The translations under genes and the position numbers were made by a program. The notes below the pieces were generated by a model, which saw nothing but the letters and a program-made list of their open reading frames with translations, did no database searches and had not been told where the DNA came from. A stretch of 33,287 nucleotides of DNA, taken from the NCBI GenBank assembly GCA_944320195.1, contig CALUGP010000060.1:1-33287 (forward strand). Direction: 5' to 3'. How positions within the stretch are numbered: the first letter of the stretch is position 1; each line of letters starts with the position of its first letter. This document shows positions 1-8,186 of this stretch, piece by piece. Origin of the DNA: an uncultured Prevotella sp. (GTDB lineage Bacteria; Bacteroidota; Bacteroidia; Bacteroidales; Bacteroidaceae).

Positions 1-363
1 TCCTAATTTAATGCACCCGTTCCCCCAGTTCTTGTCTTTTTCCGCCGCTCGGTGTCAAGCCGTCATTCCGCTGAAAAGCGGAATCCAGAGTGCAACCATA
101 GTATAAGCCGTCTTTGCATTATCTACTGGATTCCGCTTTTCAGCGGAATGACAACTTGCCGCCGACTTGTGAAATTCCTAATTTAATGCACCCGTTCCCC
201 CAGTTCTTGTCTTTTTCCGCCGCTCGGTGTCAAGCCGTCATTCCGCTGAAAAAGCGGAATCCAGAGTGCAACCATAGAATAAACTGTCTTTGCATTATTT
301 ACTGGATTCCGCTTTTTCAGCGGAATGACGGCTTGACACCGAGCGGCGGAAAAAGACAAGAAC
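1..363. repeat. Duplicated palindromic element with a perfect 62-bp inverted repeat
   Basis: A block of about 153 bases starting at 1 recurs from 176, a period of 175. In the second copy, arms 203-264 and 302-363 are perfect reverse complements (62 bp) around a 37-base loop. Each arm contains a smaller palindrome around the core ATTCCGCTGAAAAAGCGGAAT (one A shorter in copy 1). The first copy keeps the left arm but only about 27 bases of the right arm (about 128-154), so it looks truncated. No transposase is present. It could be a MITE-like element, a REP-type palindrome or a strong terminator for a gene left of the window. The open frames across it are made of the repeat and are not genes. 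Confidence 0.85.
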
Positions 364-412
364 CGATGGGACGGCGAACGGCCACGCGAAACGCCGCAAA
401 CGGCGCGATGGT

Positions 413-443
413 AGGCCGCGTTTTGCACCGCAAAACGCGGCCT
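413..443. repeat. Hairpin of the GCGGCC-TTTTGC family
   Basis: Arms 413-426 and 430-443 are perfect 14-base complements around the loop ACC. The sequence belongs to a dispersed hairpin family seen again at about 9959, 14155, 14203 and 20039. No gene ends close to it inside the window, so its terminator role is uncertain. Confidence 0.6.
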
Positions 444-483
444 TTCGCAACCCGTTGGCTGTCAGGTGGTTACGGGGCGGATT

Positions 484-590
484 GCAAATCCGCCCAAACA
501 AAGATGCAGATCCGTCAAGGCAAAGATGCAAATCCGCCCAAACAAAGATGCAGATCCGTCAAGACAAAGTTTGCAGATCCGCCTTGACGG
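484..590. repeat. 22-bp degenerate tandem repeat
   Basis: About four units of roughly 22 bases start with AAAGATGCARATCCG or a close variant. Adjacent pairs give a near-exact 44-base period (484 and 528). Units abut without unique spacers, so this is a tandem repeat and not CRISPR. From 591 to about 715 I see only AT-rich sequence leading to the next promoter. Confidence 0.7.
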
Positions 591-715
591 AGGCGTGGGC
601 GGGCGCGTCTGTCGGCGGAAGCGGCGTTTACAGATTTTAGCGTTTATGTTGTAAATTTTAGCGTTTCGGGCTGAAAGTATATAGTGTTGTGAACTTATTG
701 TGCACGGAAAGTGTG

Positions 716-723
716 TAATTTTG
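716..723 (+). promoter_or_regulatory. Bacteroidetes-type -7 box upstream of the 781 gene
   Basis: TAATTTTG fits the Bacteroidetes primary-sigma -7 consensus TAnnTTTG. It lies 57 bases before the start codon at 781. No well-spaced TTTG -33 element was found, so support is moderate. Confidence 0.5.
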
Positions 724-780
724 CCGCTTGAAAAGTTTTTCAGGAAACAAAAGTGTATAACCTAACAATTTCAAACGAAA

Positions 781-1215
781 ATGGCAACAATCATCGAGAT
801 GAACACACACGGAGTGCAGTCAAACGAGTTTTCACAGACACTTACCAAGGAGCAGCGCCTCTACGCGCGCGAGCAGATGGCCCGGCAGTTCGCCGAGCTG
901 CTGGCGCGCTCGCCCATGGAGAAGCTCTACTGGCAGGAGAGCGTGACCGACCTGATTGACCTCTCGCACGAGGTCTACATGACCGAGCTGCTCAAGGACG
1001 ACGAGGGCCGCCCCTTCCCCTTCGGCGGCATAGTGAAGAGGGCGTGCGCCGTGCTGCACGTAGTGGAGCCGCGCAACCCCTACTCCATGGCCTACAACGC
1101 GCGCAACCGCAAGGGCGTGAAGCAGGTGTCGCTCTTCAGCCGCTACTGCTGGCTGATGTACATGCGCAAGTCGGCCAACCCGCTTAACGGCATGGTGAAG
1201 AGGCTGGAAAGATGA
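781..1215 (+). CDS. Hypothetical protein, 144 aa
   Basis: I do not recognise a family. The predicted product is soluble, without signal peptide or membrane segment, and rich in Arg, Glu and Leu. Residues 20-60 look helical (EQRLYAREQMARQFAELL), and the C-terminal third is basic and aromatic. The ATG at 781 is chosen because it follows a TAnnTTTG box and an AT-rich leader; a second Met seven codons in is an alternative start. GC-rich third positions match neighbouring real genes, which supports coding. A purine-rich array of GGAAA-like units starts at the stop codon and runs to about 1268. The next gene has its own promoter, so this is probably a single-gene transcript. Confidence 0.75.
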   Translation: MATIIEMNTHGVQSNEFSQTLTKEQRLYAREQMARQFAELLARSPMEKLYWQESVTDLIDLSHEVYMTELLKDDEGRPFPFGGIVKRACAVLHVVEPRNPYSMAYNARNRKGVKQVSLFSRYCWLMYMRKSANPLNGMVKRLER

Positions 1216-1277
1216 GAAAATCTGAAAAGACGGGAAGGTGAAAGACGGGAAAGTTGGAAAAGTGGAAAAAAAATCCT

Positions 1278-1285
1278 TATCTTTG
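1278..1285 (+). promoter_or_regulatory. -7 box for the Gly/His-repeat protein gene
   Basis: TATCTTTG matches TAnnTTTG. A TTG at 1254-1256 sits 21 bases upstream, a suitable -33 spacing. The ATG at 1310 is only 24 bases further on, so the untranslated leader would be short. This supports starting the gene at 1310 and not at the upstream in-frame ATG at 1238, which would precede the transcript. Confidence 0.7.
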
Positions 1286-1309
1286 TCCGCAAACCAAACC
1301 ATAAGGAAA

Positions 1310-2092
1310 ATGAGACGGATACTCATGACTATCGCCTTCGCCGCCGCCATGCTCGCGGCACAGGCAATGGGCCACGCCGAGGCCCGCCGCGAGGCCCTGT
1401 TCCTCACGGACAAGATGGCATACGAGCTGGGACTGAACGAGGCGCAGCATGACGCCGTGTATGAAATCAACTTCGACTACCTGACGTACATCTCGTCGTC
1501 GAAGAACGTAAAGGGCACCTACCTCAACCGCCGCAACTACGACATCAACTTCGTGCTCACGCCAATGCAGTACAGCAAGTTCTACAAGGCCGACTACTTC
1601 TACACCCCGGTGAAGTGGGACAACGGCGTGGTGCTCAAAGTCTACAGCCGCTACCCCGACCGCTCCAAGATGTACTACCACGCCCCGCGCTCATACCGCT
1701 TCTACCGCGGCGAGCACGGCAAGAAGTACAACAACGTGAGCTGGTACAAGGGCAAGGACTTCAGGTCGGGCCGCCCGTTGAAGGAAGGCCGGCATGACAC
1801 CGGCGTAGGCCACGGAGCCAGGCCCGGCCACAGCATCGGCACGGGCGCAAGCACCAGCCACGGCGGCCACAGCATAGGCCACGGCGCGAAGCCCGGTAAC
1901 GGGAGCACCGGCGTAGGCCACGGCGCTACGATAGGCACGGGCGCAAGCACCAACCACGGCGGCCACAGCGTAGGCACTGGCGCGAAGCCCGGTAACGGGA
2001 GCACCGGCGTAGGCCACGGCGCTACGATAGGCACGGGCGCAAGCACCAATTCCAACGGCATAGGCCACGGCGTGGGCACGCGCAGCCACTGA
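1310..2092 (+). CDS. Secreted protein with C-terminal Gly/His-rich repeats, 260 aa
   Basis: Function unknown. Residues 1-22 (MRRILMTIAFAAAMLAAQAM) look like a Sec signal peptide, so the product is probably periplasmic or exported. The mature N-terminal part (about 28-150) holds DKMAYELGLNEAQ and DINFVLTPMQYSKF, two helix-like segments of the kind seen in small Bacteroidales envelope proteins, followed by a Tyr- and Lys-rich stretch. From about residue 165 to the end it is a low-complexity tail of GHGA, IGTGAST and GAKPGNGST motifs. At DNA level, 1883-1953 and 1979-2049 are a 71-base exact repeat with a 96-base (32-codon) period, so copy number may vary. The many His residues could bind metal, but that is a guess. 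The gene stands alone between its own promoter and a strong terminator. Confidence 0.75.
   Translation: MRRILMTIAFAAAMLAAQAMGHAEARREALFLTDKMAYELGLNEAQHDAVYEINFDYLTYISSSKNVKGTYLNRRNYDINFVLTPMQYSKFYKADYFYTPVKWDNGVVLKVYSRYPDRSKMYYHAPRSYRFYRGEHGKKYNNVSWYKGKDFRSGRPLKEGRHDTGVGHGARPGHSIGTGASTSHGGHSIGHGAKPGNGSTGVGHGATIGTGASTNHGGHSVGTGAKPGNGSTGVGHGATIGTGASTNSNGIGHGVGTRSH
1883..2049 (+). repeat. In-frame 96-bp-period direct repeat inside the Gly/His gene
   Basis: Two 71-base identical segments (1883-1953 and 1979-2049) keep reading frame because the period is 32 codons. Near-exact in-frame repeats like this are prone to slippage or recombination. Confidence 0.85.
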
Positions 2093-2150
2093 CGTCCCGT
2101 GGCATGCGTTCAAGCCATGGCCGGCAAGCCACTCGCAGACCCTACACTAT

Positions 2151-2188
2151 AAAAATCGGGCGGAAGTTTCACCATCCGCCCGATTTTT
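2151..2188. terminator. Bidirectional intrinsic terminator before mutS
   Basis: Arms 2151-2164 and 2175-2188 are perfect 14-base complements with a 10-base loop. They are GC-rich in the middle with A5 and T5 at the outer ends, so the hairpin can terminate in either direction. It ends the Gly/His gene transcript and lies three bases before the mutS promoter box. Confidence 0.85.
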
Positions 2189-2190
2189 CT

Positions 2191-2198
2191 TAACTTTG
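2191..2198 (+). promoter_or_regulatory. -7 box for mutS
   Basis: TAACTTTG matches TAnnTTTG, 32 bases before the mutS ATG. Any -33 element would fall inside the preceding terminator hairpin (around TTTC at 2167-2170), so promoter and terminator overlap. Confidence 0.7.
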
Positions 2199-2229
2199 CA
2201 GGCAGGAAAACGATAACAGCAAACACACG

Positions 2230-4866
2230 ATGGCCAAGAAAGACGACGGACTTACGCCGATGATGAAGCAGTTTTTCTCGTTCAAGGCGCAGCACCCCGA
2301 CGCGCTGCTGCTGTTCCGCTGCGGCGACTTCTACGAGACTTACCTGCAGGACGCCATAGACGCCAGCCGCATACTCGGCATAACGCTGACGCGCCGCAGC
2401 AACGGCGGACAGCAGGGCGGCGCGCCGACGGAGATGGCCGGCTTCCCACACCACGCGCTCGACACCTACCTGCCGAAGCTCGTCAGGGCCGGCCGCCGCG
2501 TGGCCATATGCGACCAGCTGGAAGACCCCAAGCTGACGAAGAAGCTCGTAAAGCGCGGCATAACCGAACTGGTGACGCCGGGCGTGGCCATGACCGACAA
2601 CGTGCTCGACTACAAGGAAAACAACTTCCTGGCAGCCGTCAACTTCGGCCGGGCGGCCTGCGGCGTGTCGTTCCTCGACATATCCACGGGCGAGTTCCTC
2701 GCCGGCGAAGGCTCTTACGACTATGTGGAGAAGCTGCTGGTGAACTTCTCGCCCAAGGAAGTGCTCTTCGAGCGCGGACGCAGGGACGAGTTCGAGCGGT
2801 ATTTCGGCAACAAATGGTTCACCTTCGAGCTTGACGACTGGGTGTTCGCCGAGCCTACGGCCGAGCAGAAGCTCCTGAAGCACTTCGGCGTGAAGTCGCT
2901 CAAGGGCTTCGGCGTTGACCATCTAAGGAGCGGCATAGTGGCCTCTGGCGCCATCCTGCAGTACCTGGAGATGACGCAGCACACGCACATAGGCCACATC
3001 ACCTCGCTCTCACGCATAGACGAGGAGCGCTACGTGCGCCTGGACAAGTTCACCATACGCTCGCTGGAGCTGCTGCACCCCATGCAGGAGGACGGCTCGT
3101 CGCTGCTCGACGTGGTCGACAATACCGTCACGCCGATGGGCGCAAGGCTGCTGAAGCGGTGGACGGTGTTCCCACTGCGCGACGCCAAGGCCATAGAGTC
3201 GAGGCTCGACGTGGTGGACACGTTCTTCCGCGACCCGGCGTTCCGCCAGACCGTAGACGGGCAGTTCCACCGCGTGGGCGACCTGGAGCGCATCATATCC
3301 AAGGTGGCCGTGGGGCGCGTGTCGCCGCGCGAGGTGGTGCAGCTGCGCACGGCCCTGCAGGCCCTGGGCCCCGTGAAGGCCGCCTGCCTGGAGGCCGGCA
3401 ACGACGCTCTGCGCCGCATAGGCGAGAACATAAGCCTCTGCGAGAGCCTGCGCGACAGGATAGGGCGCGAGGTGAGCGAGGACTCGCCGCAGCTGGTAAG
3501 CAAGGGCGGAGTGATACGTCCTGGCGTGAGCGCCGAGCTTGACGAGCTGAGAAGCATATCCACCGGCGGCAAGGAATACCTCTTGAAGATACAGGAGCGC
3601 GAGACGGAGGCCACGGGCATCACGTCGCTCAAGATAGGATACAACAACGTGTTCGGCTATTACCTCGAGGTGCGCAACACGTTCAAGGACAAGGTGCCGC
3701 AGGACTGGGTGCGCAAGCAGACGCTGGCACAGGCCGAGCGCTACATCACCCAGGAACTGAAGGAGTACGAGGAGAAGATTCTCGGGGCGGAGGACAAGAT
3801 ACTCGCGCTCGAGGCAAAGCTCTTCGCCGACCTGGTCATGGCCATGCAGGAGTACATTCCGGCCATTCAGGCCGATGCCGCCCTGGTGGCCAAGATTGAC
3901 TGCCTGCTCTCGTTCGCCAAGGCCGCAGAGGAGCATGGGTATGTGCGCCCGGTGATTGAGGCCGGCGAAATAGTGCTCGACATAAAGCAAGGACGCCACC
4001 CTGTCATCGAGACACAGCTGCCGGTAGGGGAGAGCTACGTGCCAAACGACGTCTACCTGGACGACCGCAGGCAGCAGATAATGATAATAACAGGCCCAAA
4101 CATGGCCGGAAAATCGGCTCTGCTGCGCCAGACGGCCCTCATAACGCTGATGGCCCAGATGGGCTGCTACGTGCCGGCAGAGAGCGCGAGAATAGGCCTG
4201 GTGGACAAGATCTTCACCCGTGTCGGCGCGTCTGACAACATCTCGCTCGGCGAATCGACGTTCATGGTGGAGATGACCGAGGCCGCCAACATACTGAACA
4301 ACGTCACGCCGCGCTCGCTCGTGCTCTTCGACGAGCTTGGCCGCGGCACGTCGACTTACGACGGAATAAGCATAGCCTGGGCCATAGTGGAATACCTGCA
4401 CGAGCATCCCAAGGCCGCGGCGCGCACGCTCTTCGCCACGCATTACCACGAACTGAACGAGATGGAGAAGAACTTTACACGCATAAAGAACTACAACGTC
4501 AGCGTGCGCGAGGCCGGCGGCAAGGTGATATTCCTGCGGAAGCTGGAGCGCGGCGGGTCTGAGCACTCCTTCGGCATACACGTAGCCCAGATAGCCGGCA
4601 TGCCAAAGAGCATCGTGCGGCGCGCCGAGGCCATACTGAAACAATTGGAGGCGGACAACGCCCAGGTGGGAGCCGCCGGCAAGCCGGCCGCGACAGAGCG
4701 GATAAGCCAAAGCCGCGAGGGCATGCAGCTCAGCTTCTTCCAGCTGGACGACCCCGTGCTCTGCCAGGTGCGCGACGAGATTCTGGGTCTCGACATCAAC
4801 AACCTCACGCCCGTGGAGGCCTTGAACAAGCTCAACGACATAAAGAAGATAGTAACAGGGAAGTAA
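2230..4866 (+). CDS. mutS: DNA mismatch repair protein MutS, 878 aa
   Basis: MutS recognises mismatches and small loops in newly replicated DNA and recruits MutL. The mismatch-reading Phe-x-Glu is present as F34-Y35-E36 in GDFYETY. The connector, core and clamp regions follow. The C-terminal ATPase has Walker A GPNMAGKS (622-629), Walker [16 protein letters not shown] (D701, E702) and the ATHYHEL switch. About 880 residues is usual for bacterial MutS of the repair class, and no SMR nuclease of the MutS2 type is present. The ATG at 2230 follows its own TAnnTTTG promoter. Transcription probably ends in the AT-rich inverted repeat at 4870-4930, four bases after the stop. Identification is secure. 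Confidence 0.98.
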   Translation: MAKKDDGLTPMMKQFFSFKAQHPDALLLFRCGDFYETYLQDAIDASRILGITLTRRSNGGQQGGAPTEMAGFPHHALDTYLPKLVRAGRRVAICDQLEDPKLTKKLVKRGITELVTPGVAMTDNVLDYKENNFLAAVNFGRAACGVSFLDISTGEFLAGEGSYDYVEKLLVNFSPKEVLFERGRRDEFERYFGNKWFTFELDDWVFAEPTAEQKLLKHFGVKSLKGFGVDHLRSGIVASGAILQYLEMTQHTHIGHITSLSRIDEERYVRLDKFTIRSLELLHPMQEDGSSLLDVVDNTVTPMGARLLKRWTVFPLRDAKAIESRLDVVDTFFRDPAFRQTVDGQFHRVGDLERIISKVAVGRVSPREVVQLRTALQALGPVKAACLEAGNDALRRIGENISLCESLRDRIGREVSEDSPQLVSKGGVIRPGVSAELDELRSISTGGKEYLLKIQERETEATGITSLKIGYNNVFGYYLEVRNTFKDKVPQDWVRKQTLAQAERYITQELKEYEEKILGAEDKILALEAKLFADLVMAMQEYIPAIQADAALVAKIDCLLSFAKAAEEHGYVRPVIEAGEIVLDIKQGRHPVIETQLPVGESYVPNDVYLDDRRQQIMIITGPNMAGKSALLRQTALITLMAQMGCYVPAESARIGLVDKIFTRVGASDNISLGESTFMVEMTEAANILNNVTPRSLVLFDELGRGTSTYDGISIAWAIVEYLHEHPKAAARTLFATHYHELNEMEKNFTRIKNYNVSVREAGGKVIFLRKLERGGSEHSFGIHVAQIAGMPKSIVRRAEAILKQLEADNAQVGAAGKPAATERISQSREGMQLSFFQLDDPVLCQVRDEILGLDINNLTPVEALNKLNDIKKIVTGK

Positions 4867-4869
4867 ATG

Positions 4870-4930
4870 AAAAATGAATAATGAATAATCTGGACAATGG
4901 CGTATGCCCGATTATTCATTATTCATTTTT
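4870..4930. repeat. AT-rich inverted repeat of 7-bp units after mutS
   Basis: Arms 4870-4890 and 4910-4930 are perfect 21-base complements made of AATAATG-type units, with a 19-base loop. It begins four bases after the mutS stop and ends 22 bases before the GNAT start. It belongs to the TTATTCA array family seen again after polA and near 16240. A terminator or mRNA 3'-end stabiliser is likely. Confidence 0.75.
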
Positions 4931-4951
4931 AATCATTCATTCAAAAAATAT

Positions 4952-5440
4952 ATGTTTTACCGCAAGATAGAAGAACATGACATACCGCAGATGACGGAGC
5001 TGTACAACTGGTACATAGTGAACGGCGTGGAGAGCTTCGAGACCGAGCCGCTCACGGTGGACGAGATGCGCCGCCGCGTTGAGGAGATTTCGGCGCGGTT
5101 TCCGTATTACGTGGCCGTGGACGAAGAGGGCAGGGTGGAGGGCTACTGCTACGCTCATCCGTGGAAGGAGCGCGCGGCTTATTCAAACACGCTCGAGACT
5201 ACCATTTATCTTGACCCGCATGCCAAGCGTCGCGGCACGGGCACGGCTCTGATGAACCTTCTTGTAAACGACTGCCGCCGCCTCGGCTTCAAGGCGCTCA
5301 TAGCCTGCATCACGGGCTGCAACGAGGCCAGCATTGCCTTCCACGCAAAGCTCGGATTCGAGCGTGCGTCGCTATTCAGGAGCGTTGGCTACAAGCACGG
5401 CCGCTGGCTCGATGTGGTCGACATGGAGCTGATTTTGTAA
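4952..5440 (+). CDS. GNAT-family N-acetyltransferase (phosphinothricin acetyltransferase-like), 162 aa
   Basis: GNAT enzymes transfer the acetyl group of acetyl-CoA to an amine. The acetyl-CoA pyrophosphate loop is RRGTGT (93-98), followed by the helix ALMNLLVNDCRRLGF. The late motif IAFHAKLGFE plus GYKHGRWLDVVDMEL is typical of the PAT/YncA branch, which acetylates phosphinothricin-like compounds or methionine derivatives; the actual substrate cannot be read from sequence. The start is placed at MFYRKIEEHDIPQM because family members begin there; the 16 upstream codons are translated array repeat. No obvious promoter box was seen, so it may be read through from mutS. Confidence 0.88.
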   Translation: MFYRKIEEHDIPQMTELYNWYIVNGVESFETEPLTVDEMRRRVEEISARFPYYVAVDEEGRVEGYCYAHPWKERAAYSNTLETTIYLDPHAKRRGTGTALMNLLVNDCRRLGFKALIACITGCNEASIAFHAKLGFERASLFRSVGYKHGRWLDVVDMELIL

Positions 5441-5480
5441 AGGTGAAACGGTAAAAAACAAGCGTTTTTTATGAAGATGA

Positions 5481-5527
5481 AAAGGAAAATAGAGGAAATT
5501 TTCCGTAAATTTCCTCTATTTTCCTTT
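5481..5527. terminator. Bidirectional AT-rich hairpin between convergent genes
   Basis: Arms 5481-5501 and 5507-5527 are perfect 21-base complements with the loop TCCGT. It sits between the converging ends of the GNAT gene (5440) and lgt (5543), the position of a shared terminator. Confidence 0.85.
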
Positions 5528-5542
5528 ATTTATTTGTTTTTC

Positions 5543-6394
5543 TTACCCTTCCGCCCCTAAGCGTTTCATGAGTTTCGGGCAGAACATGCAGACCAGGCCG
5601 AGCGCCACGAAGGGCAGGCTGAGCAGCTGGCCCATGTTGAGAGCCATCGAGGCCTCGAAGGCTTCCTGTATGTCCTTGGTGAACTCTATGAAGAAGCGGG
5701 CGGCGAAGATGAGCGTTATGCACAGGCCGAAGAAAAAGCCGGTGCCCACGCGTTCGGGCCGTTTGCGGTAAAGGTGCCATCCGATGAAGAAGAACAGGGC
5801 GTAGGCCAGTGCCTCGTAGAGCTGTCCGGGGTGGCGCGGAGTGAGGTCGACGCGTTCGAAGATGAACGCCCAGGGCACGTCTGTGGCCTTGCCTATTATC
5901 TCTGAGTTCATCAGGTTGCCCAGTCGTATGAGGCAGGCGGTGACGGGCGTGGCTATGGCAACATTGTCGAGCACGCGCCACAGGTTTACCTTAGTGTGGC
6001 GCACGTAGAGCCAGAGGGCTATGATAAGTCCGATTGTGCCGCCGTGGCTGGCCAGTCCCTCGTAGCCGGTGAACTTCCATGAGCCGTCGGCCAGGAAGCG
6101 TATGGGCAGTATCATTTCGACCATGTGCTTGCCGCTTGAGAGGAAGTAGCCCGGCTCGTAGAACAGGCAGTGGCCTAGGCGCGAGCCTATCAGTATGCCT
6201 ATGAAGCAGTAGATGAAGAGTGGGTCGAACAGTTCGGGCTTTATCTTCTGCTCCTTGTAGAGGCGCTTCACTATGAGGAACGCGGCCAGCAGGCCAAGCA
6301 GCCAGCACAGCGAGTACCAGCGTATGGAGAAACCGCCGAGGTGGATGGCCACGAGGTCGGGGTTCCAGTGGATGTATAATAATTCACAATTCAT
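5543..6394 (-). CDS. lgt: Prolipoprotein diacylglyceryl transferase, 283 aa
   Basis: Lgt is an inner-membrane enzyme that moves diacylglyceryl from phosphatidylglycerol to the lipobox cysteine of prolipoproteins, the first step of lipoprotein maturation. Hydrophobic segments at about 24-43, 57-72, 119-131 and several C-terminal ones fit a polytopic membrane protein. Family signatures are present: LASHGGT (114-120), the Lgt motif RLGNLMNSE (157-165, with the conserved Arg, Asn and Glu) and [10 protein letters not shown] (187-196). The first six codons lie in an AATTCATAATTCAT-type repeat, so the exact N-terminus is less certain than the rest. It may be co-transcribed behind ychF through the 9-bp array separating them. 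Confidence 0.96.
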   Translation of the reverse strand: MNCELLYIHWNPDLVAIHLGGFSIRWYSLCWLLGLLAAFLIVKRLYKEQKIKPELFDPLFIYCFIGILIGSRLGHCLFYEPGYFLSSGKHMVEMILPIRFLADGSWKFTGYEGLASHGGTIGLIIALWLYVRHTKVNLWRVLDNVAIATPVTACLIRLGNLMNSEIIGKATDVPWAFIFERVDLTPRHPGQLYEALAYALFFFIGWHLYRKRPERVGTGFFFGLCITLIFAARFFIEFTKDIQEAFEASMALNMGQLLSLPFVALGLVCMFCPKLMKRLGAEG

Positions 6395-6425
6395 AATTCA
6401 TGATTCATAATTGGGAGGGTAGGGG

Positions 6426-6584
6426 TGATAGGCAAATTGGGCAAATAGGCCTGATAGGCCAAATAAGCCAAATAGGCCAAATAGGGCTAATGGGCCTGAT
6501 AGCCCTGACGGGGCAGCTCCAGCTTATCCTGCCTACAAGGCCTATTGGGCTTATCAGGCTTATTAGGCTTATCCGGCTTATTGA
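6426..6584. repeat. 9-bp-unit inverted array between ychF and lgt
   Basis: Degenerate nine-base units of the form caaataggc/ctgataggc run rightward from 6426. Their reverse complements (ggcttatta-type) fill about 6545-6584, giving a long imperfect hairpin. It ends four bases short of the ychF stop codon at 6588, so relative to the minus-strand gene it begins right after the stop. The same family occurs at 10025, 14251, 15068 and 16627. Confidence 0.75.
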
Positions 6585-6587
6585 TAA

Positions 6588-7688
6588 TCAGACATTGAAG
6601 CGGAAGTGCATGATGTCGCCGTCCTGCACCACGTAGTCCTTGCCCTCTATGCCAAGCTTGCCGGCCTCGCGCACTGCGGCCTCTGAGCCGTATTTGATGT
6701 AGTCGTCATACTTTATCACCTCGGCGCGTATGAAGCCCTTTTCAAAGTCGGTGTGTATTACTCCGGCGCACTGCGGAGCCTTCCAGCCCTTCTTGTACGT
6801 CCACGCCTTCACCTCCATCTCGCCTGCGGTGATGAACGTCTCGAGGTTGAGCAGGGCGTAGGCCTTCTTTATCAGGCGGTTCACGCCGCTCTCCTCCAGT
6901 CCCAGCTCGTCGAGGAACATCTGCTTGTCCTCGTATGTCTCGAGGCTCGCTATGTCCTCCTCGGTCTTGGCCGCTATCACCATAGCCTCGGCGCCTTCCT
7001 CCTTGGCTATCTCCTCTATGCGGCGGCTGTACTCGTTGCCGGTCTTGGCCGACGCCTCGTCAACGTTGCACACGTAGAGCACGGGCTTGGCCGTGAGCAG
7101 GAAGAGGTTGCGTGCCGCCTCCTGCTCCTCCTTGCTCTCGAACTCCACCACGCGGGCGTTCTTGCCCTGCTCGAGCACCTGCTTGTACGCCTCCAGCACC
7201 GTGACTTCCACCTTCGCGTCCTTGTTGCCCGCGGCGGCCACCTTCTGCTGCTTCGACAGGCGCGCCTCTATGGTCTCAAGGTCCTTAAGCTGCAGCTCGG
7301 TGTCGATTATCTCCTTGTCGCGCACGGGGTCGATGGTGCCGTCCACGTGGGTGATGTTGTCGTCGTCGAAGCAGCGCAGCACGTGGATGATAGCGTCGGT
7401 CTCGCGAATGTTGCCCAGGAACTTGTTGCCCAGGCCCTCGCCCTTCGAGGCGCCCTTCACCAGTCCGGCTATGTCCACAATCTCGCACGTTGCGGGCACA
7501 ATGCGCCCCGGATGCACAATCTCGGCCAGCCGCGTGAGCCGCTCGTCGGGCACGGTTATCACGCCCACGTTGGGCTCTATCGTACAGAAAGGAAAGTTTG
7601 CCGCCTGCGCCTTGGCGCTCGACAGGCAGTTGAAAAGCGTGGACTTGCCCACGTTGGGCAAACCCACTATACCACATTTTAATGACAT
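6588..7688 (-). CDS. ychF: Redox-regulated ATPase/GTPase YchF (Obg family), 366 aa
   Basis: YchF (OLA1 family) is a cytosolic P-loop NTPase that binds ribosomes and is linked to stress and translation control; it commonly prefers ATP. The G1 loop is GLPNVGKST (9-17), followed by [12 protein letters not shown] as switch I and [17 protein letters not shown] as the G3/switch II region. A coiled-coil-like insertion occupies about 130-200, and the C-terminal TGS-like domain runs from [13 protein letters not shown] to the end. The length of 366 is typical. A TAnnTTTG box lies 32 bases upstream of the start. Confidence 0.97.
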   Translation of the reverse strand: MSLKCGIVGLPNVGKSTLFNCLSSAKAQAANFPFCTIEPNVGVITVPDERLTRLAEIVHPGRIVPATCEIVDIAGLVKGASKGEGLGNKFLGNIRETDAIIHVLRCFDDDNITHVDGTIDPVRDKEIIDTELQLKDLETIEARLSKQQKVAAAGNKDAKVEVTVLEAYKQVLEQGKNARVVEFESKEEQEAARNLFLLTAKPVLYVCNVDEASAKTGNEYSRRIEEIAKEEGAEAMVIAAKTEEDIASLETYEDKQMFLDELGLEESGVNRLIKKAYALLNLETFITAGEMEVKAWTYKKGWKAPQCAGVIHTDFEKGFIRAEVIKYDDYIKYGSEAAVREAGKLGIEGKDYVVQDGDIMHFRFNV

Positions 7689-7719
7689 CTCTTTTTTATA
7701 AACGTTTATATTACGCCTG

Positions 7720-7727
7720 CAAAGGTA
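7720..7727 (-). promoter_or_regulatory. -7 box for ychF
   Basis: On the minus strand this reads TACCTTTG, matching TAnnTTTG, 32 bases before the ychF start. No well-spaced -33 element was found because the upstream side is the 7-bp array. Confidence 0.65.
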
Positions 7728-7739
7728 CGTAAAAAATCA

Positions 7740-7816
7740 AGAGTTAAGAGTCAAGAATCAAGAAAAACACATTCCGCGCCTGCCTGCAAGGCATATTTTC
7801 TTAATTCTTAACTCTT
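7740..7816. repeat. Inverted array of TTAAGAG-type 7-bp units
   Basis: Left arm 7740-7766 (AGAGTTAAGAGTCAAGAATC and following) and right arm about 7796-7816 (TTCTTAATTCTTAACTCT) are imperfect complements around a 29-base spacer. The right arm ends seven bases from the PAS gene stop codon. It probably ends that transcript before the ychF promoter. Confidence 0.65.
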
Positions 7817-7822
7817 AATCCG

Positions 7823-8170
7823 TCATCCCCTGACGTAGTGGGGCAGTTCCTCGGGTATCACCATCGACACCTCGACGATGCCCTCCACGCGGCCGTCGGC
7901 AGCCGTCACGGCCGTCTGGTAAATCATCTTGCGCACACCGTTCTTCTCTATCGTGTAGGCGTTCGTGCCGCCCTCGGCCAGCAGCCGGCGGATAATGCCC
8001 GCCGCGCGCTCCCCGTGGCAGTCATAGAGGCTCTTGCCCACGAGGTCGCCGTGCTTCTTGTATTGTTCTCGCGCCCTGCGGTTCATGTACGTTATAACCC
8101 CCTCCGCATCGGCGGCGGTCACGGCGCACGCCATGCCTTCGGCCCAGTCAAAGTTGTTCATGTTGCTCAT
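7823..8170 (-). CDS. Small PAS-domain protein, 115 aa
   Basis: The protein is essentially one PAS-like fold: AEGMACAVTAADAEGVITYMNRRA gives the first strands, LVGKSLYDCHGE the typical mid-domain motif, and MIYQTAVTAADGRVEGIVEVSM the closing strands. No histidine kinase, GGDEF or DNA-binding domain is attached, so it would be a stand-alone sensor; ligand unknown. The start is placed at MSNMNNF, 16 bases after the stop of the upstream ATPase gene. An earlier in-frame ATG at 8206 would overlap that gene by 20 bases and remains possible. Tight spacing suggests co-transcription with the ATPase/nuclease gene. Confidence 0.78.
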   Translation of the reverse strand: MSNMNNFDWAEGMACAVTAADAEGVITYMNRRAREQYKKHGDLVGKSLYDCHGERAAGIIRRLLAEGGTNAYTIEKNGVRKMIYQTAVTAADGRVEGIVEVSMVIPEELPHYVRG

Positions 8171-8186
8171 ATGTTCATGTTCGTTT

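Noticed and set aside
484-590. Possible CRISPR array
   Set aside because: Units of about 22 bases abut directly without unique spacers, and no cas gene is present. The same applies to 10129-10245.
114-654. Several short open frames in the left-end repeats
   Set aside because: They translate the palindromes and tandem units, occur in overlapping frames on both strands and lack promoter or start context.
3010-4710. Long minus-strand open frame (566 codons) opposite mutS
   Set aside because: It is a GC-driven shadow of mutS; the encoded sequence is rich in His, Leu, Val and Ala with no recognisable family, while mutS is complete on the other strand.
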